A DNA stretch of 64,000 nt from Alcanivorax borkumensis SK2 (GTDB lineage Bacteria > Pseudomonadota > Gammaproteobacteria > Pseudomonadales > Alcanivoracaceae): contig NC_008260.1 of NCBI RefSeq assembly GCF_000009365.1, positions 1,895,501 through 1,959,500 on the forward strand, given 5' to 3'. The position numbers and the translations under genes are program-made. Of this stretch, positions 43,891-53,047 are shown one piece after another. The notes under the pieces are model-generated. The model had not been told where the DNA came from. It did no database searches and was given only the letters and a program-made list of their open reading frames with translations. Position 1 is the first letter of the stretch; every line of letters begins with the position of its first letter.

Positions 43891-43928
43891 AAAAGCCGTT
43901 TCTGATATTAGTCAGAAGCGGCTTTTTT
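43891..43928 (+). terminator. Terminator after the acyl-CoA dehydrogenase operon
   Basis: AAAAGCCGTTTCTGA pairs with TCAGAAGCGGCTTTT (one G-T pair) around TATTAG, then a T run. It is strong and nearly symmetric. Confidence 0.9.
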
Positions 43929-44118
43929 GATTAACCGAATATAGAAGGCATAACCTTGCTGCACTCCGACATTATTCAAACAGCAACGAGGCGGGGAATG
44001 GCGGGTGGGGAGTGGCGTCACTCCAAGACAGCGATAACAGCTAAATACTTTATTAAGTCATCAACCGTAAAGAGCCCATAGATTTACTGCCATTACATAC
44101 CCCTGGTACTTGGTACCC

Positions 44119-44448
44119 TTATATTTCAAAAAAATGCGCCAACCGACTTTGCATCATCGACTCCGCATGGCAAAACCGACGGCGGCCTTCGCGTTCAACC
44201 CGAATTAAACCCGCATCAGACAATGCCCGAACATGATGAGATACCGTTGACGCACCAATATTTAATCGTTGCATGAAATCCCCAAAGGCACAGCCTGTCG
44301 GCACATTGGCAAGGTCCGCCTGACCATGCTCGCGGCAATGATCCACAATAACCTGATAGATCCTCAACCGATTGGGGTTCGACAGTGCACGAAAGGCTGC
44401 AGCAAGCTGATCCGCCGTCACCGTGTCTTCCTGTGCCAAAACCCACAC
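44119..44448 (-). CDS. ArsR-family transcriptional regulator
   Basis: A 109-residue winged-helix regulator: 'LAAAFRALSNPNRLRIYQVI', then the recognition helix region 'MQRLNIGASTVSHHVRALSD' and the wing 'AGLIRVEREGRRRFCHAESM'. The ArsR metal motif ELCVCDL is absent, so the signal is probably not a metal. GTG start in a G-rich context. It is divergent from the Old Yellow Enzyme gene with a perfect inverted repeat between; it likely represses both. Confidence 0.88.
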   Translation of the reverse strand: MWVLAQEDTVTADQLAAAFRALSNPNRLRIYQVIVDHCREHGQADLANVPTGCAFGDFMQRLNIGASTVSHHVRALSDAGLIRVEREGRRRFCHAESMMQSRLAHFFEI

Positions 44449-44486
44449 CCCCCACGAGAAACAGTTTGACGATTATAAAACTAGCT

Positions 44487-44512
44487 TATAGTTTGACCAC
44501 CATCAAACTATA
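44487..44512. promoter_or_regulatory. Candidate operator of the ArsR regulator
   Basis: TATAGTTTGA and TCAAACTATA are perfect 10-bp arms separated by six bases. A further half-site AGTTTGAC lies at 44463. The palindrome sits between the divergent regulator and reductase genes and overlaps the expected promoters. Confidence 0.8.
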
Positions 44513-44563
44513 CCGTTGCGGCAAACCTTGCCGTCACAGTTAGTCACCACCGGAGAAAACACT

Positions 44564-45817
44564 GTGAGCCACGCTGATACCCTGAGCCAGACTCTGACAC
44601 TACCCTGCGGCGTTACCCTACCCAACCGCTTCGGTAAATCCGCCATGAGCGAAGCACTGGGCACTATCGATAATCATGTTACTCCGAAGCTGGAACGTCT
44701 CTATGCCCGTTGGGCAAAGGGCGGCACCGGCCTGAATATTACCGGAAACATCATGATTGATCGCCGCCATACCGGTGAGCCAAACAATGTGGTGGTGGAA
44801 GATGAGCGTGACATGCCACTACTAAAGCGTTGGGCAGAGGCAGGCAAATCTCAGGGCGGCGCTATCTGGGTGCAACTGAATCATCCCGGCAAGCAAATCC
44901 CTCGTATGCTGGCCAGCGGCGATACCCTCTCTCCTTCTGCCGTACCCTTTGGCAAGGAACTGAAAAGTGCCTTTAAAACTCCCCGCGCGCTGACTGAAGA
45001 AGAAATTCAAGACATCATCCAACGTTTTGCCCGCACCGCCAGCATCTGTAAGAAAGCCGGTTTCACCGGCGTACAAATTCACGGTGCCCATGGTTATTTG
45101 GTAAGCCAATTCCTGTCCGGCCACCATAACCGTCGCACAGACCAATGGGGCGGCTCATTGGAAAATCGCATGCGCTTCCCACTGGAAATCTATCGCGCTA
45201 TTCGTAAGGAGGTGGGTGAGGGCTACCCGGTAAGCATCAAGCTCAACTCCGCCGATTTTCAGCGCGGGGGCTTCAGCGAAGAAGAATCCATGACCGTAGC
45301 CAAAACCCTCGCGGATGAAGGCCTAGACCTGCTGGAAATTTCCGGCGGCAACTACGAAAACCCGGTCATGGCAGGCGCCAAAGGCGTGCGCGAAAGCACC
45401 GTCAACCGGGAAGCCTACTTCCTCGATTACGCCAATGAAATTCGCAAGCGGGTTTCCGTTCCGCTGATGGTTACCGGAGGCTTCCGCTCGGCCAAAGCCA
45501 TGGCCGAAGCCGTAAATAGTGGCGCGACCGACGTCATCGGCATTGCTCGTCCTCTAGCCGTTGAACCCGACCTACCCAACGCCATTCAAGCTGGCCGAGA
45601 AGGTGTTGTCAGCCGCGTCACCCCGCGTAAAACCGGCATTAAAGCCATTGATGAAATGGCCATGATGGAAGTGTCCTGGTATACCCGTCAGCTACACCGC
45701 ATGGGTGCCGGCAAAGAGCCCAAACCAAACGAAAGCGTATTACTCGCCCTGTTCAAGGTTATCGCAACCATGGGCGTTGGCAGTTTCAAGACCCGCCGGT
45801 TACGGGCCAACATCTGA
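44564..45817 (+). CDS. NADH:flavin oxidoreductase (Old Yellow Enzyme family)
   Basis: A 417-residue FMN enzyme with the TIM-barrel pattern of OYE and FadH N-domains: 'FGKSAMSEALGT', 'IWVQLNHPGKQIPRM' (active-site His), 'GFTGVQIHGAHGYLVSQFLS' (H-x-x-H catalytic pair), 'NRRTDQWGGSLENRMRF' and 'VTGGFRSAKAMAEAV' with 'DVIGIARPLAVEPDL'. No C-terminal iron-sulfur or FAD domain is present. Start GTG at 44564 is set by GGAGAAAAC; a TTG at 44516 lies within the operator side. It reduces activated double bonds; the substrate is unknown. Likely under the ArsR regulator. Confidence 0.9.
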   Translation: MSHADTLSQTLTLPCGVTLPNRFGKSAMSEALGTIDNHVTPKLERLYARWAKGGTGLNITGNIMIDRRHTGEPNNVVVEDERDMPLLKRWAEAGKSQGGAIWVQLNHPGKQIPRMLASGDTLSPSAVPFGKELKSAFKTPRALTEEEIQDIIQRFARTASICKKAGFTGVQIHGAHGYLVSQFLSGHHNRRTDQWGGSLENRMRFPLEIYRAIRKEVGEGYPVSIKLNSADFQRGGFSEEESMTVAKTLADEGLDLLEISGGNYENPVMAGAKGVRESTVNREAYFLDYANEIRKRVSVPLMVTGGFRSAKAMAEAVNSGATDVIGIARPLAVEPDLPNAIQAGREGVVSRVTPRKTGIKAIDEMAMMEVSWYTRQLHRMGAGKEPKPNESVLLALFKVIATMGVGSFKTRRLRANI

Positions 45818-45880
45818 ACGGACAGCTGCAAGAAAATGATGCGCATGGATGGCGCACATTTTTTATCAATCGCTGACATA

Positions 45881-45905
45881 AAAAGCCCCGAATATCGGGG
45901 CTTTT
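45881..45905. terminator. Bidirectional terminator between convergent genes
   Basis: AAAAGCCCCG and CGGGGCTTTT with an AATAT loop. It serves both the reductase gene and fadH. Confidence 0.9.
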
Positions 45906-45939
45906 TATGTTCCTGTTCGCTTACAGCTTGTCGGGGCGC

Positions 45940-47958
45940 TTAAAGCTTCGCAGCCACTTCCGCCCCTTGCTTTATTGCGCGTTTGGCATCCAGTTCAGCG
46001 GCCAAATCTGCACCACCAATCAAGTGGAAATTGCTGCTGTCTTCCTTGTACAACTCTCGCAATGATTCTTGGCCGGCACACAGAATGACGTTATCCACGT
46101 CGAGCACTCGGCTTTCTTCACCGATCTTGATGTGCAGGCCCGCATCATCAATTTTTTCGTAGCTGCAGTTCTTCAGCATTTCCACGTTACGGGATTTCAG
46201 TGTGGCACGGTGCACCCAACCAGAGGTTTTGCCCAGATCTTTACCCAATGGCGTAGGCTTGCGCTGCAGCAGGGTAATCTGGCGTGCCGGCTTTTCAGGG
46301 GCGGGTTCAACCAGGCCACCAGCGGTATCGCCGGCCATGTCCACGCCCCACTCTTTCATCCATTCCGGTAACGGCTGCTCGCCTTCACGGGGATGTTCGG
46401 CCAAAAATTCAGACACATCGAAACCGATACCGCCGGCACCGATGACTGCCACTTTTTCACCTACTTTGGCTTTGCCACGCAACACATCCACATAGGACAA
46501 CACCTTGGGATGATCCACACCAGGAATGTCCGGCGTACGCGGCAGAACACCGGTGGCAATAACAATTTCGTCAAAGCCCGCCGCTTCAAGATCGGCGATT
46601 TCCACCCGGGTGTTCAACTTCGTGGTGACACCGGTGGTTTCCAACTTTTTGCTGAAATAACGAATGGTGTTGTGAAATTCTTCTTTACCTGGGACCACCT
46701 TGGCCATATTGAACTGGCCACCGATTTCCCCCGCCTGATCAAACAACGTCACCGCATGGCCACGCTCTGCCGCCACCGTGGCACACGACAAGCCCGCCGG
46801 GCCAGCACCAACGACGGCAATTTTTTTCGGCTTTGCCGTTTTAAGGTACAACAACTCGGTTTCATGGCAGGCACGGGGGTTTACCAGGCAGGAAGCCCGC
46901 TTAAGCTGGAACGTATGGTCAAGGCACGCTTGGTTACAGGCGATGCAGGTATTGATCTCATCCGCCTTGCCTTGTTCGGTTTTCTTGACGAAATCCGGGT
47001 CCGCCAGCAATGGGCGCGCCATGGACACGGCATCTGCCTGGCCAGCGACCAAAATCGCTTCTGCCACATCCGGGTCATTAATGCGATTGGAGGCCACCAC
47101 CGGAATCGAGACCACCTCTTTCACTTGCCGTGTCGCTTCCACAAAGGCGGCGCGGGGAACAGACGTGACGATGGTGGGCACGCGTGCTTCGTGCCAGCCA
47201 ATACCGGAATTGAGTAAGCTTGCACCCGCCGCTTCCACTTCCTTAGCCAGCGCTAACACTTCTTCACGGGTCGCCCCGTCCGGCACCAGATCGACTACGG
47301 AAATACGGAACATCACAATGAAATCGTCACCGCATTGCTTGCGTACTTCACGAACAATTTCCACAGGGAAACGGCGACGGTTTTCGGCACTGCCACCGTA
47401 TTTGTCAGTGCGTTTGTTGGTACACGGCGCAGTGAACTGATTGATCAAATAGCCTTCGGAGCCCATGATTTCCACACCGTCATAGCCGGCTTTCTTGGCC
47501 AGCAATGCCGTGTGAGCAAAATCCTTGACCGTCTGCTCCACCTCCTTGGTGGACATAGCCTTGGGCTTGAAAGGGTTGATCGGGCTTTTAATCGCCGAAG
47601 CCGAACGAGAGAATGGATGATAGCTATAACGGCCTGCATGGAGAATTTGCAGGGCAATTTTGCCTCCTTCCTGGTGTACAGCATCGGTCACCTTGCGGTG
47701 ATTACGTACATCGAAGCGGCTGTTGAACAACCCGGCAAATGGATAGAACCACGCTTTTTTGTTGGGGTTAAAACCGCCCGTCACGATCAAGCCAACCCCC
47801 CCGCGGGCCCGCTCGGCAAAATAGGCCGCCAGCTTGGGGAACTGCCAAAAACGGTCTTCAAGACCCGTATGCATAGACCCCATGATCACCCGATTCTTGA
47901 TTTGGGTATGCCCCAGATCCAGCGGGGAAAGCAGATTGGAATAGCGGTTGGCTGTCAT
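45940..47958 (-). CDS. fadH: NADPH-dependent 2,4-dienoyl-CoA reductase FadH-type
   Basis: A 672-residue flavo-iron-sulfur enzyme. The N-terminal TIM barrel binds FMN ('IALQILHAGRYSYHPFSR', 'GYDGVEIMGSEGYLINQF', 'RTDKYGGSAENRRRF'); a [4Fe-4S] cluster binds at 'CIACNQACLD' with 'RASCLVNP'; the C-terminal FAD/NAD domains start at 'KIAVVGAGPAGLSCATVAAE' and 'VAVIGAGGIGFDVSEFLAEH'. It removes 2,4-dienoyl-CoA from polyunsaturated fatty acid oxidation. The start at 47958 is set by GGAGACAAC; the longer frame to 48072 crosses the palindromes at 48011-48050. Divergent from a TetR-type regulator. Confidence 0.93.
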   Translation of the reverse strand: MTANRYSNLLSPLDLGHTQIKNRVIMGSMHTGLEDRFWQFPKLAAYFAERARGGVGLIVTGGFNPNKKAWFYPFAGLFNSRFDVRNHRKVTDAVHQEGGKIALQILHAGRYSYHPFSRSASAIKSPINPFKPKAMSTKEVEQTVKDFAHTALLAKKAGYDGVEIMGSEGYLINQFTAPCTNKRTDKYGGSAENRRRFPVEIVREVRKQCGDDFIVMFRISVVDLVPDGATREEVLALAKEVEAAGASLLNSGIGWHEARVPTIVTSVPRAAFVEATRQVKEVVSIPVVASNRINDPDVAEAILVAGQADAVSMARPLLADPDFVKKTEQGKADEINTCIACNQACLDHTFQLKRASCLVNPRACHETELLYLKTAKPKKIAVVGAGPAGLSCATVAAERGHAVTLFDQAGEIGGQFNMAKVVPGKEEFHNTIRYFSKKLETTGVTTKLNTRVEIADLEAAGFDEIVIATGVLPRTPDIPGVDHPKVLSYVDVLRGKAKVGEKVAVIGAGGIGFDVSEFLAEHPREGEQPLPEWMKEWGVDMAGDTAGGLVEPAPEKPARQITLLQRKPTPLGKDLGKTSGWVHRATLKSRNVEMLKNCSYEKIDDAGLHIKIGEESRVLDVDNVILCAGQESLRELYKEDSSNFHLIGGADLAAELDAKRAIKQGAEVAAKL

Positions 47959-48010
47959 GGTGTTGTCTCCAAAGGCATCTGCACCACAGATGGCTACGCG
48001 TTGATTAATC

Positions 48011-48050
48011 TGGACAGTGTCAAGCTTAGGCGTTATTTTGACAGTGTCAA
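48011..48050. promoter_or_regulatory. Paired palindromic operator between fadH and the TetR gene
   Basis: Two copies of a 13-bp palindrome: TGGACAGTGTCAA (48011-48023) and a perfect TTGACA-G-TGTCAA (48038-48050), spaced 27 bp start to start. They lie in the divergent control region, the expected binding place of the adjacent TetR repressor. Both also contain -35-like TTGACA on the fadH strand. Confidence 0.78.
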
Positions 48051-48149
48051 GATGGCACGAGAGACAATTCACCTTACCCAGCCTACAAGCATCTCTATGC
48101 CGTCTGCATAAGACACAAAGTCAATATATCGCCTAAAGACAGGACACGC

Positions 48150-48743
48150 ATGACCCAAAGCCCTCGCTACCACCATGGAGACCTGCATGACACCCTACTG
48201 CAGGAAGCCAACACCCTGCTCAATGAGCAGGGCATAGAAGGGTTGTCACTGCGCAAGCTGGCCGAACGAGCCGGGGTTTCGCGTACTGCGCCCTACCATC
48301 ATTTCCGCGACAAGAATGCACTACTGTGCGCGCTTGCCGCCCAAGCCTTTGCGCAGCTGGACACCATTATTGAGCACCAGCTAGAAGCCGCCGCCAGCAA
48401 ACCAGACATCCAGGCTTTCGTAGTCGAATACCTGCGTTTCGCCACCGAAAACCCAGAACAATATGAGCTGATGTTCGGGCGCACCATCTGGAAAAGCGGC
48501 AACCCCACAGACGATCTGAAAGCGGTGGCTTACCGCAGCTTTCGTCGCTATGCCGAAGGGTTACAGCCTCTGGTTAAGGGGCGCCTGCCCACTGACACAG
48601 ACCCCCTGCGGGTGGCTCAGGCCAGCTGGGCGACTATCCACGGCCTCTGCAAGTTGTTCATTGATGGGGTCTATGTAAACCGGGACGACATGGAAGCGGT
48701 GAGCCAGCAGGCGGTATCGCTGATTATGGCGGCGCTCAAATAA
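48150..48743 (+). CDS. TetR/AcrR-family regulator next to fadH
   Basis: A 197-residue regulator with an N-terminal helix-turn-helix ('GIEGLSLRKLAERAGVSRTA' then 'PYHHFRDKNALL') and a ligand domain of the WHG/TetR_C_13 type ('EYLRFATENPEQYELMFGRT', 'ASWATIHGLCKLFIDGVYVN'). The WHG motif is 'WATIHG' here. Ligands in this group are often acyl-CoAs, an inference. It probably controls fadH and itself through the two palindromes at 48011-48050. Confidence 0.9.
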   Translation: MTQSPRYHHGDLHDTLLQEANTLLNEQGIEGLSLRKLAERAGVSRTAPYHHFRDKNALLCALAAQAFAQLDTIIEHQLEAAASKPDIQAFVVEYLRFATENPEQYELMFGRTIWKSGNPTDDLKAVAYRSFRRYAEGLQPLVKGRLPTDTDPLRVAQASWATIHGLCKLFIDGVYVNRDDMEAVSQQAVSLIMAALK

Positions 48744-48826
48744 GGTTTATCGCGAGATTAGTGCAATGGTATAAACGGAGCGTCTTTCTCTCTGGCGTGT
48801 AAAGAGTCAAGTTCCCCAGAAGCCAA

Positions 48827-48853
48827 GCGGAGATCCCTTTCTAGGGTCTCCGC
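48827..48853. terminator. Hairpin between convergent genes
   Basis: GCGGAGATCCC and AGGGTCTCCGC form a stem with one mismatch around TTTCT. No T run follows, so it is a possible Rho-assisted or attenuator hairpin, not a standard terminator. Confidence 0.4.
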
Positions 48854-48902
48854 CCTAAAGCAACACTGAACGCTTGCCTGCAAACGATGCCGGGTTCTGG
48901 CA

Positions 48903-49913
48903 TCAGCGATTACTGGCCAAGAACGTTGTCAGTGCCTTGATGTAATCTTCGAACGCTTCGTACTGTGGCACATGGCCAATACCGTCCAGTTCCACCAAGC
49001 TTGCCTCCGGGATGCTCTGTGCCGCTTGCCGACCCAGCGCGCCATATAACCCCAACTTATCCTGCATTGCTTCAGGAGCGCGATTGCTACCCAATGCGGT
49101 GCGGTCACGATTACCAATAATCAGCAGGGTTGGCACGGCCAGGCGGTCAAATTCATGCACCACCGGCTGGCTATAAATCATGTCGTAGGTCAGGGCTGAG
49201 TTCCAGGCAATCAACGGATAGTCAGGGCCGCGAATCCAGCCTTGCTGCAACGCCAGTAACGGCTCGTAATCCGCTTTCCACTGACCATCAAAATAACTGC
49301 GCGTCATGTACGCTTTAACCTTCTCGGGGGTTTTCTTCAGCTCCCCTTCATACCAAGCATCCACGGACTGCCAAGGTACCTGTTTTTGTTTCCAGTCTTC
49401 CAGGCCAATGGGATTGACCAGTGTCAGCGAGTCTGTGCGCTGCGCAAACATCAGCGCAAAACGGGTGGCAAGCATGCCACCCATGGAGTGACCGACAACA
49501 GAGGCCCGCTCTATCTCGAGGGAATCCAGCAGCCGGCGAGTCTGATCCGCCAGCACCTGAAAGCTGTACTGAAAACGGTCCGGCTTGGACGATTTACCAA
49601 ACCCGATCTGGTCGGGCACCACCACGCGATACCCTTGTTCCAGCAACGCATCCATGGTGCTTTTCCAGTACGCCCCGGAGAAGTTCTTGCCGTGCAGTAA
49701 CAGGACCGTTTCGCCATTGGCTTTTTGCGGCTGCACGTCCATGTAGGCCATCTCCAGGCGCTGCTGCTGATCGGCAACGGTTAACCTCTGAACCGGGTAG
49801 GGATAGGCATACTCGCTGAGCTGTGCATCCAGAGCCACAGGCTCTGCCAAGGCCACACAACTCAACAACAGGCAAAGCAGCACAGCCAGCCCCCTACTCC
49901 ATTGACGCTGCAT
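48903..49913 (-). CDS. Exported alpha/beta hydrolase
   Basis: A ~336-residue alpha/beta-fold hydrolase with a signal peptide (residues 1-24 from 49913: '[18 protein letters not shown]'). Catalytic parts: oxyanion strand '[15 protein letters not shown]', nucleophile elbow 'GHSMGG', acid 'IGNRDRTAL' and His in '[12 protein letters not shown]'. It would act in the periplasm on esters or amides; the substrate is unknown. A start at 49928 also has GGAGAGG upstream; 49913 has GGGGAG and a neater signal peptide. It lies downstream of the kinase operon on the same strand. Confidence 0.87.
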   Translation of the reverse strand: MQRQWSRGLAVLLCLLLSCVALAEPVALDAQLSEYAYPYPVQRLTVADQQQRLEMAYMDVQPQKANGETVLLLHGKNFSGAYWKSTMDALLEQGYRVVVPDQIGFGKSSKPDRFQYSFQVLADQTRRLLDSLEIERASVVGHSMGGMLATRFALMFAQRTDSLTLVNPIGLEDWKQKQVPWQSVDAWYEGELKKTPEKVKAYMTRSYFDGQWKADYEPLLALQQGWIRGPDYPLIAWNSALTYDMIYSQPVVHEFDRLAVPTLLIIGNRDRTALGSNRAPEAMQDKLGLYGALGRQAAQSIPEASLVELDGIGHVPQYEAFEDYIKALTTFLASNR

Positions 49914-49980
49914 GGACTCCCCCTTCATGACCTCTCCTGCTCAAATATGTATATGAATATTCACCCGTGGTGAATGCACA

Positions 49981-51351
49981 TCACGCTTTCCGTTCTCTCT
50001 GAAAACCAGTGCTTTCACTGTGCGAAGCAGGCAAGCGTAAGCAAACTCGCAAGCCGCCCAGTGAACTATCATCCAGCACCAATGAGCCGCCATAGGCCGC
50101 CACCGTATCACTGACAATGGATAGCCCCAGCCCATGGCCGGCGGCGTGCTCATCCAAGCGCAGCCCCCGTTGCAAAACCTGATTCTGACGCTCCGCCTGA
50201 ATGCCGGGGCCATCATCCTCCACACACAGAATCAACTGTCTGTGTCCGTCGTCACCCATGTCGCTCTTCGCGATCACCTTGACACGTTGATTTGCCCATT
50301 TAAAGGCGTTATCCAACAGGTTGCCCAACACTTCCAGCATGTCATCACGGTCAAACGGCTGGGCCGGCAGCGGCGCCATGTCCAGATGGATGTCCAGATC
50401 CCGCTGGTGGGCCTGCTCCAGCGTGCCAAGCAGCAAGGGAATATCCTCCGCCGGACAAAACCGGTTACGGGTTGTCACTCCGGCCGCGACCCGAGCGCGC
50501 CCTAGAGCACGACGAATATTGGCTTCCATCTGCCCCAGCTGCTCGGTCAGCATGGCGTATAGCGCCGGATCAGACGCGGCCAGCTCCTGTGTGCAGCGGT
50601 TTTTGAGAATGGCGAGCGGGGTTTTCAGTGCATGCCCCAAGTCGCCCAGGGCATGGCGGGAGCGCTGTAGCTGTTGCTCTGTATGGCGCTGCAGGCGATT
50701 GATCTCCACCACCAAAGGATGCAATTCCAGCGCTACCTGTTCGTTCAACTCATGGCGTTCACCGCCGCGCAGCTGTTCGATTTCATCCCGCGCCCGGCGC
50801 AGGGGCGCCAACCCCCGGCGTAATAGCCACTGCTGAATACCCGCCAGCAGCAGCAACACTACCACCCAGGCCACCAACACCACGGTGCGCGTCTGGTTAT
50901 AGGTTTTCAGAACCGGCGTGTAATCCTGAGCCACCACCACGGTGACAGCCTGCCCTTCTTTTTGGTACTCACCACGAAAACGCAATAGTTGCTGATCCGC
51001 CGGCCCGGGTTGCAAATCAGGGTGTACGCCCACTTGCGAAGGCGCTGCCAATTGCTGATCCCACAACGAACGGGAACGCCAGCGCTGCTCGCCCAGCAAC
51101 ACCACAAAATAACGCCCAGACAAGGGGCGCCGATAGGCGGGATGCAGACGTGTCGTATCCAAACTCAAGTGGCCTTGCGGGCCAGCCACTAATGCCGCCA
51201 GCACCCCAGCGGCGTCATCGCGCAATTGCAGGCTCAGGGTCTGGCGTTGATCGCGCTCCAGCCACCACAGCGTTCCTTGGATGATCAAACCACCTGCCAG
51301 CAGCAAGCTGACGAACAGGCTGATTCCCAGCCGGCGGCCCATGGATCTCAT
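49981..51351 (-). CDS. Sensor histidine kinase of a PepSY-linked system
   Basis: A 456-residue PhoQ-like membrane kinase: helix 1 (about 8-28), a ~130-residue periplasmic region, helix 2 ('[20 protein letters not shown]'), HAMP-like segment, HisKA with '[18 protein letters not shown]' (phospho-His) and HATPase ('[17 protein letters not shown]', '[15 protein letters not shown]', '[18 protein letters not shown]'). Its ATG overlaps the regulator stop as ATGA. Two small PepSY proteins encoded upstream are likely periplasmic partners or targets. Confidence 0.93.
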   Translation of the reverse strand: MRSMGRRLGISLFVSLLLAGGLIIQGTLWWLERDQRQTLSLQLRDDAAGVLAALVAGPQGHLSLDTTRLHPAYRRPLSGRYFVVLLGEQRWRSRSLWDQQLAAPSQVGVHPDLQPGPADQQLLRFRGEYQKEGQAVTVVVAQDYTPVLKTYNQTRTVVLVAWVVVLLLLAGIQQWLLRRGLAPLRRARDEIEQLRGGERHELNEQVALELHPLVVEINRLQRHTEQQLQRSRHALGDLGHALKTPLAILKNRCTQELAASDPALYAMLTEQLGQMEANIRRALGRARVAAGVTTRNRFCPAEDIPLLLGTLEQAHQRDLDIHLDMAPLPAQPFDRDDMLEVLGNLLDNAFKWANQRVKVIAKSDMGDDGHRQLILCVEDDGPGIQAERQNQVLQRGLRLDEHAAGHGLGLSIVSDTVAAYGGSLVLDDSSLGGLRVCLRLPASHSESTGFQRERKA

Positions 51352-52016
51352 TGTGCTTTACCGGTAAAAACGTAGCCTTGGCCACGGCGGGTTTCAATCA
51401 CAGTTTTACCCAGCTTGCGGCGCAGGCGATTCACATGCACTTCCAGCACATTAGAATCGCGGTCGCTTTCGTTATCGTACAAGTGAGAAGCCAGCTGCCC
51501 TTTCGAGAGTAACCGGTCAGGGTTATGCATGAAGTAACGAAGCATTCGAAACTCCGCGCCAGTCAACCTAATTTCCTCTTCCCCTGACCAGACGCTGTGT
51601 CGATTTTCATCCAACGTAAAGGTGCCCGCGGTAAGCTGAGATGTATTGGCGCGGCCATGAGTGCGTCGCAACAAAGCCTGCACCCGTAATAACAACTCGT
51701 CCGGATGAAACGGTTTGGCCAGGTAGTCATCGGCACCGCTCTGCAAACCTTCAATGCGTTCAGCCCAGCTATCACGGGCGGTGAGAATTAGCACAGGGAC
51801 CGCCTGCCCTTCTACACGCCACTGCTCAAGCACCTGCAGGCCATCCAGGCCCGGCAATCCCAGGTCCAGAATCACCAGATCGAACGGATCATCATTGAGT
51901 GCCGGCAAGGCATCACGGCCATCCGCCAACCAATCCACCGCGTAGCCATGTTCGCGAAGCATGGGCATAAGTTGATCCGCCAACGCAATACTGTCTTCCA
52001 CCAACAGGATGCGCAT
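51348..52016 (-). CDS. OmpR-family response regulator
   Basis: A 222-residue regulator: receiver domain with 'LLVEDS', phosphoacceptor Asp in '[17 protein letters not shown]', 'LILTARDSW' and '[10 protein letters not shown]'; winged helix with '[20 protein letters not shown]' and '[14 protein letters not shown]'. It resembles the PhoP/QseB group. It starts in a TGATG overlap with the PepSY gene and ends in an ATGA overlap with the kinase gene, so the whole operon is tightly coupled. Confidence 0.93.
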   Translation of the reverse strand: MRILLVEDSIALADQLMPMLREHGYAVDWLADGRDALPALNDDPFDLVILDLGLPGLDGLQVLEQWRVEGQAVPVLILTARDSWAERIEGLQSGADDYLAKPFHPDELLLRVQALLRRTHGRANTSQLTAGTFTLDENRHSVWSGEEEIRLTGAEFRMLRYFMHNPDRLLSKGQLASHLYDNESDRDSNVLEVHVNRLRRKLGKTVIETRRGQGYVFTGKAQ

Positions 52017-52351
52017 CAGTCGTCACGCTCGTCATCAAGAACCTGGCCGGTGCGGGCATCCATCTCAATCTCACGGACCACCCGGTCTCCGGTCAGTAAT
52101 TCAATCTCATAGATCAACTGGCCATCGTCGCGCTCCAGTTCAACCTCCAGCACACGCCCTTGTGGATAGCGCAGCTTCAGGGTTTCCAACAAAGAGGAAA
52201 ACGCCACAATTTCGCCCTGCTGACGTAACTGCAAGGCCTCATCCTGGCTAATGTCATCAGCCGCACTGGACAATGAACACACGCAAAGCAGGGCGACAAG
52301 TATCGCCCTGCTGTTACGTGGCCGCTGACCCGGCAAGGTGTGAACAAGCAA
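52016..52351 (-). CDS. PepSY-domain exported protein, second copy
   Basis: A 111-residue exported protein with a signal region ('[18 protein letters not shown]') and a PepSY domain ('[20 protein letters not shown]', '[20 protein letters not shown]', '[13 protein letters not shown]'). It starts with a rare TTG placed after AAGGA, 4 nt beyond the stop of the first PepSY gene; no ATG is available in the right place. PepSY proteins bind or inhibit periplasmic proteases or sense at the membrane. Probably an accessory of the two-component system. Confidence 0.82.
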   Translation of the reverse strand: MLVHTLPGQRPRNSRAILVALLCVCSLSSAADDISQDEALQLRQQGEIVAFSSLLETLKLRYPQGRVLEVELERDDGQLIYEIELLTGDRVVREIEMDARTGQVLDDERDD

Positions 52352-52355
52352 GGAC

Positions 52356-52664
52356 TCAGTCCTTCTCTTCGCCCAGCACATCACCGTTGCTGGCATCAAT
52401 GTCCAGTTCCCACTCCACGCCCTGCGGGTCGCGCAGCTCAACCTGGTAGAGGTAACGGCCATACTCGTTTTCCAGCTCCGTATCGGTGATTTTCGCATCA
52501 GGGTGCTTGTCTAATGCTACCTTATCGAGTTTATCCAGCGACTGGATAGTCCCGTCCTTCACTAGCGAATCGATCTTGCTATGAGGCACGTCATCAGCTT
52601 GCAGCACACCGACAGAAGCCACACCCAATACGGCGGCAATCAAGGTTGTCTTGGTCAAAGTCAT
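52356..52664 (-). CDS. PepSY-domain exported protein, first copy
   Basis: A 102-residue exported protein: signal peptide about 1-22 ('LIAAVLGVASVGVLQAD'), then 'ALDKHPDAKITDTELENEYG' and 'YLYQVELRDPQGVEWELDID', 'ASNGDVLGEEKD', a single PepSY unit. A very good AAGGAGAG site fixes the ATG at 52664. The first gene of the PepSY-PepSY-regulator-kinase operon. Confidence 0.87.
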   Translation of the reverse strand: MTLTKTTLIAAVLGVASVGVLQADDVPHSKIDSLVKDGTIQSLDKLDKVALDKHPDAKITDTELENEYGRYLYQVELRDPQGVEWELDIDASNGDVLGEEKD

Positions 52665-53000
52665 GTTTACTCTCCTTTTCGTTGAGGTCGGGTGAACCAT
52701 AACGGGCCAAGCTGAATGGAACCTGAATGCAGGCTGACACCGACCTGAACCCACCGGCAGGATTTGCACACGCCTTCCCTGACCCACCAATACCCTTCTA
52801 TCGCTTAACACCTCTCGCTCTATGAATAACTCAGAGGAGAACCCGACATAACCACCACACCGGCCAGATCGCCTGAAACAACGACACGAGGAATCTATTG
52901 AGGATTAACGCGGGGCCGAGAGAAAGAGAGGGCGAGTGTCATCGCACTCTCCTGTTACGAGAACCCTGAGGCAGCCGCAGGGCGGTATAAAGAACGGCAT
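52665..53000. other. Gap upstream of the PepSY operon
   Basis: This 336-bp stretch between the PepSY gene start and the thiolase terminator presumably holds the leftward operon promoter. No gene or clear regulator site is recognised. Confidence 0.35.
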
Positions 53001-53030
53001 AAAAAAACCGGCCACTTGGCCGGTTTTTTT
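53001..53030. terminator. Terminator after the thiolase gene
   Basis: AAACCGGCCA and TGGCCGGTTT form the stem core, with A and T tracts on each side, just beyond the thiolase stop. Confidence 0.88.
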
Positions 53031-53047
53031 ATTAGCAAAAGGGAGGA

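Noticed and set aside
44119..44448. Metal-sensing ArsR/SmtB repressor
   Set aside because: The ELCVCDL metal motif is missing and the neighbour is a flavin reductase, not a metal pump.
46393..47217. 274-codon open frame on the plus strand
   Set aside because: It lies wholly antisense to fadH, whose motifs are clear; its translation is low in recognisable structure and it has no ribosome site.
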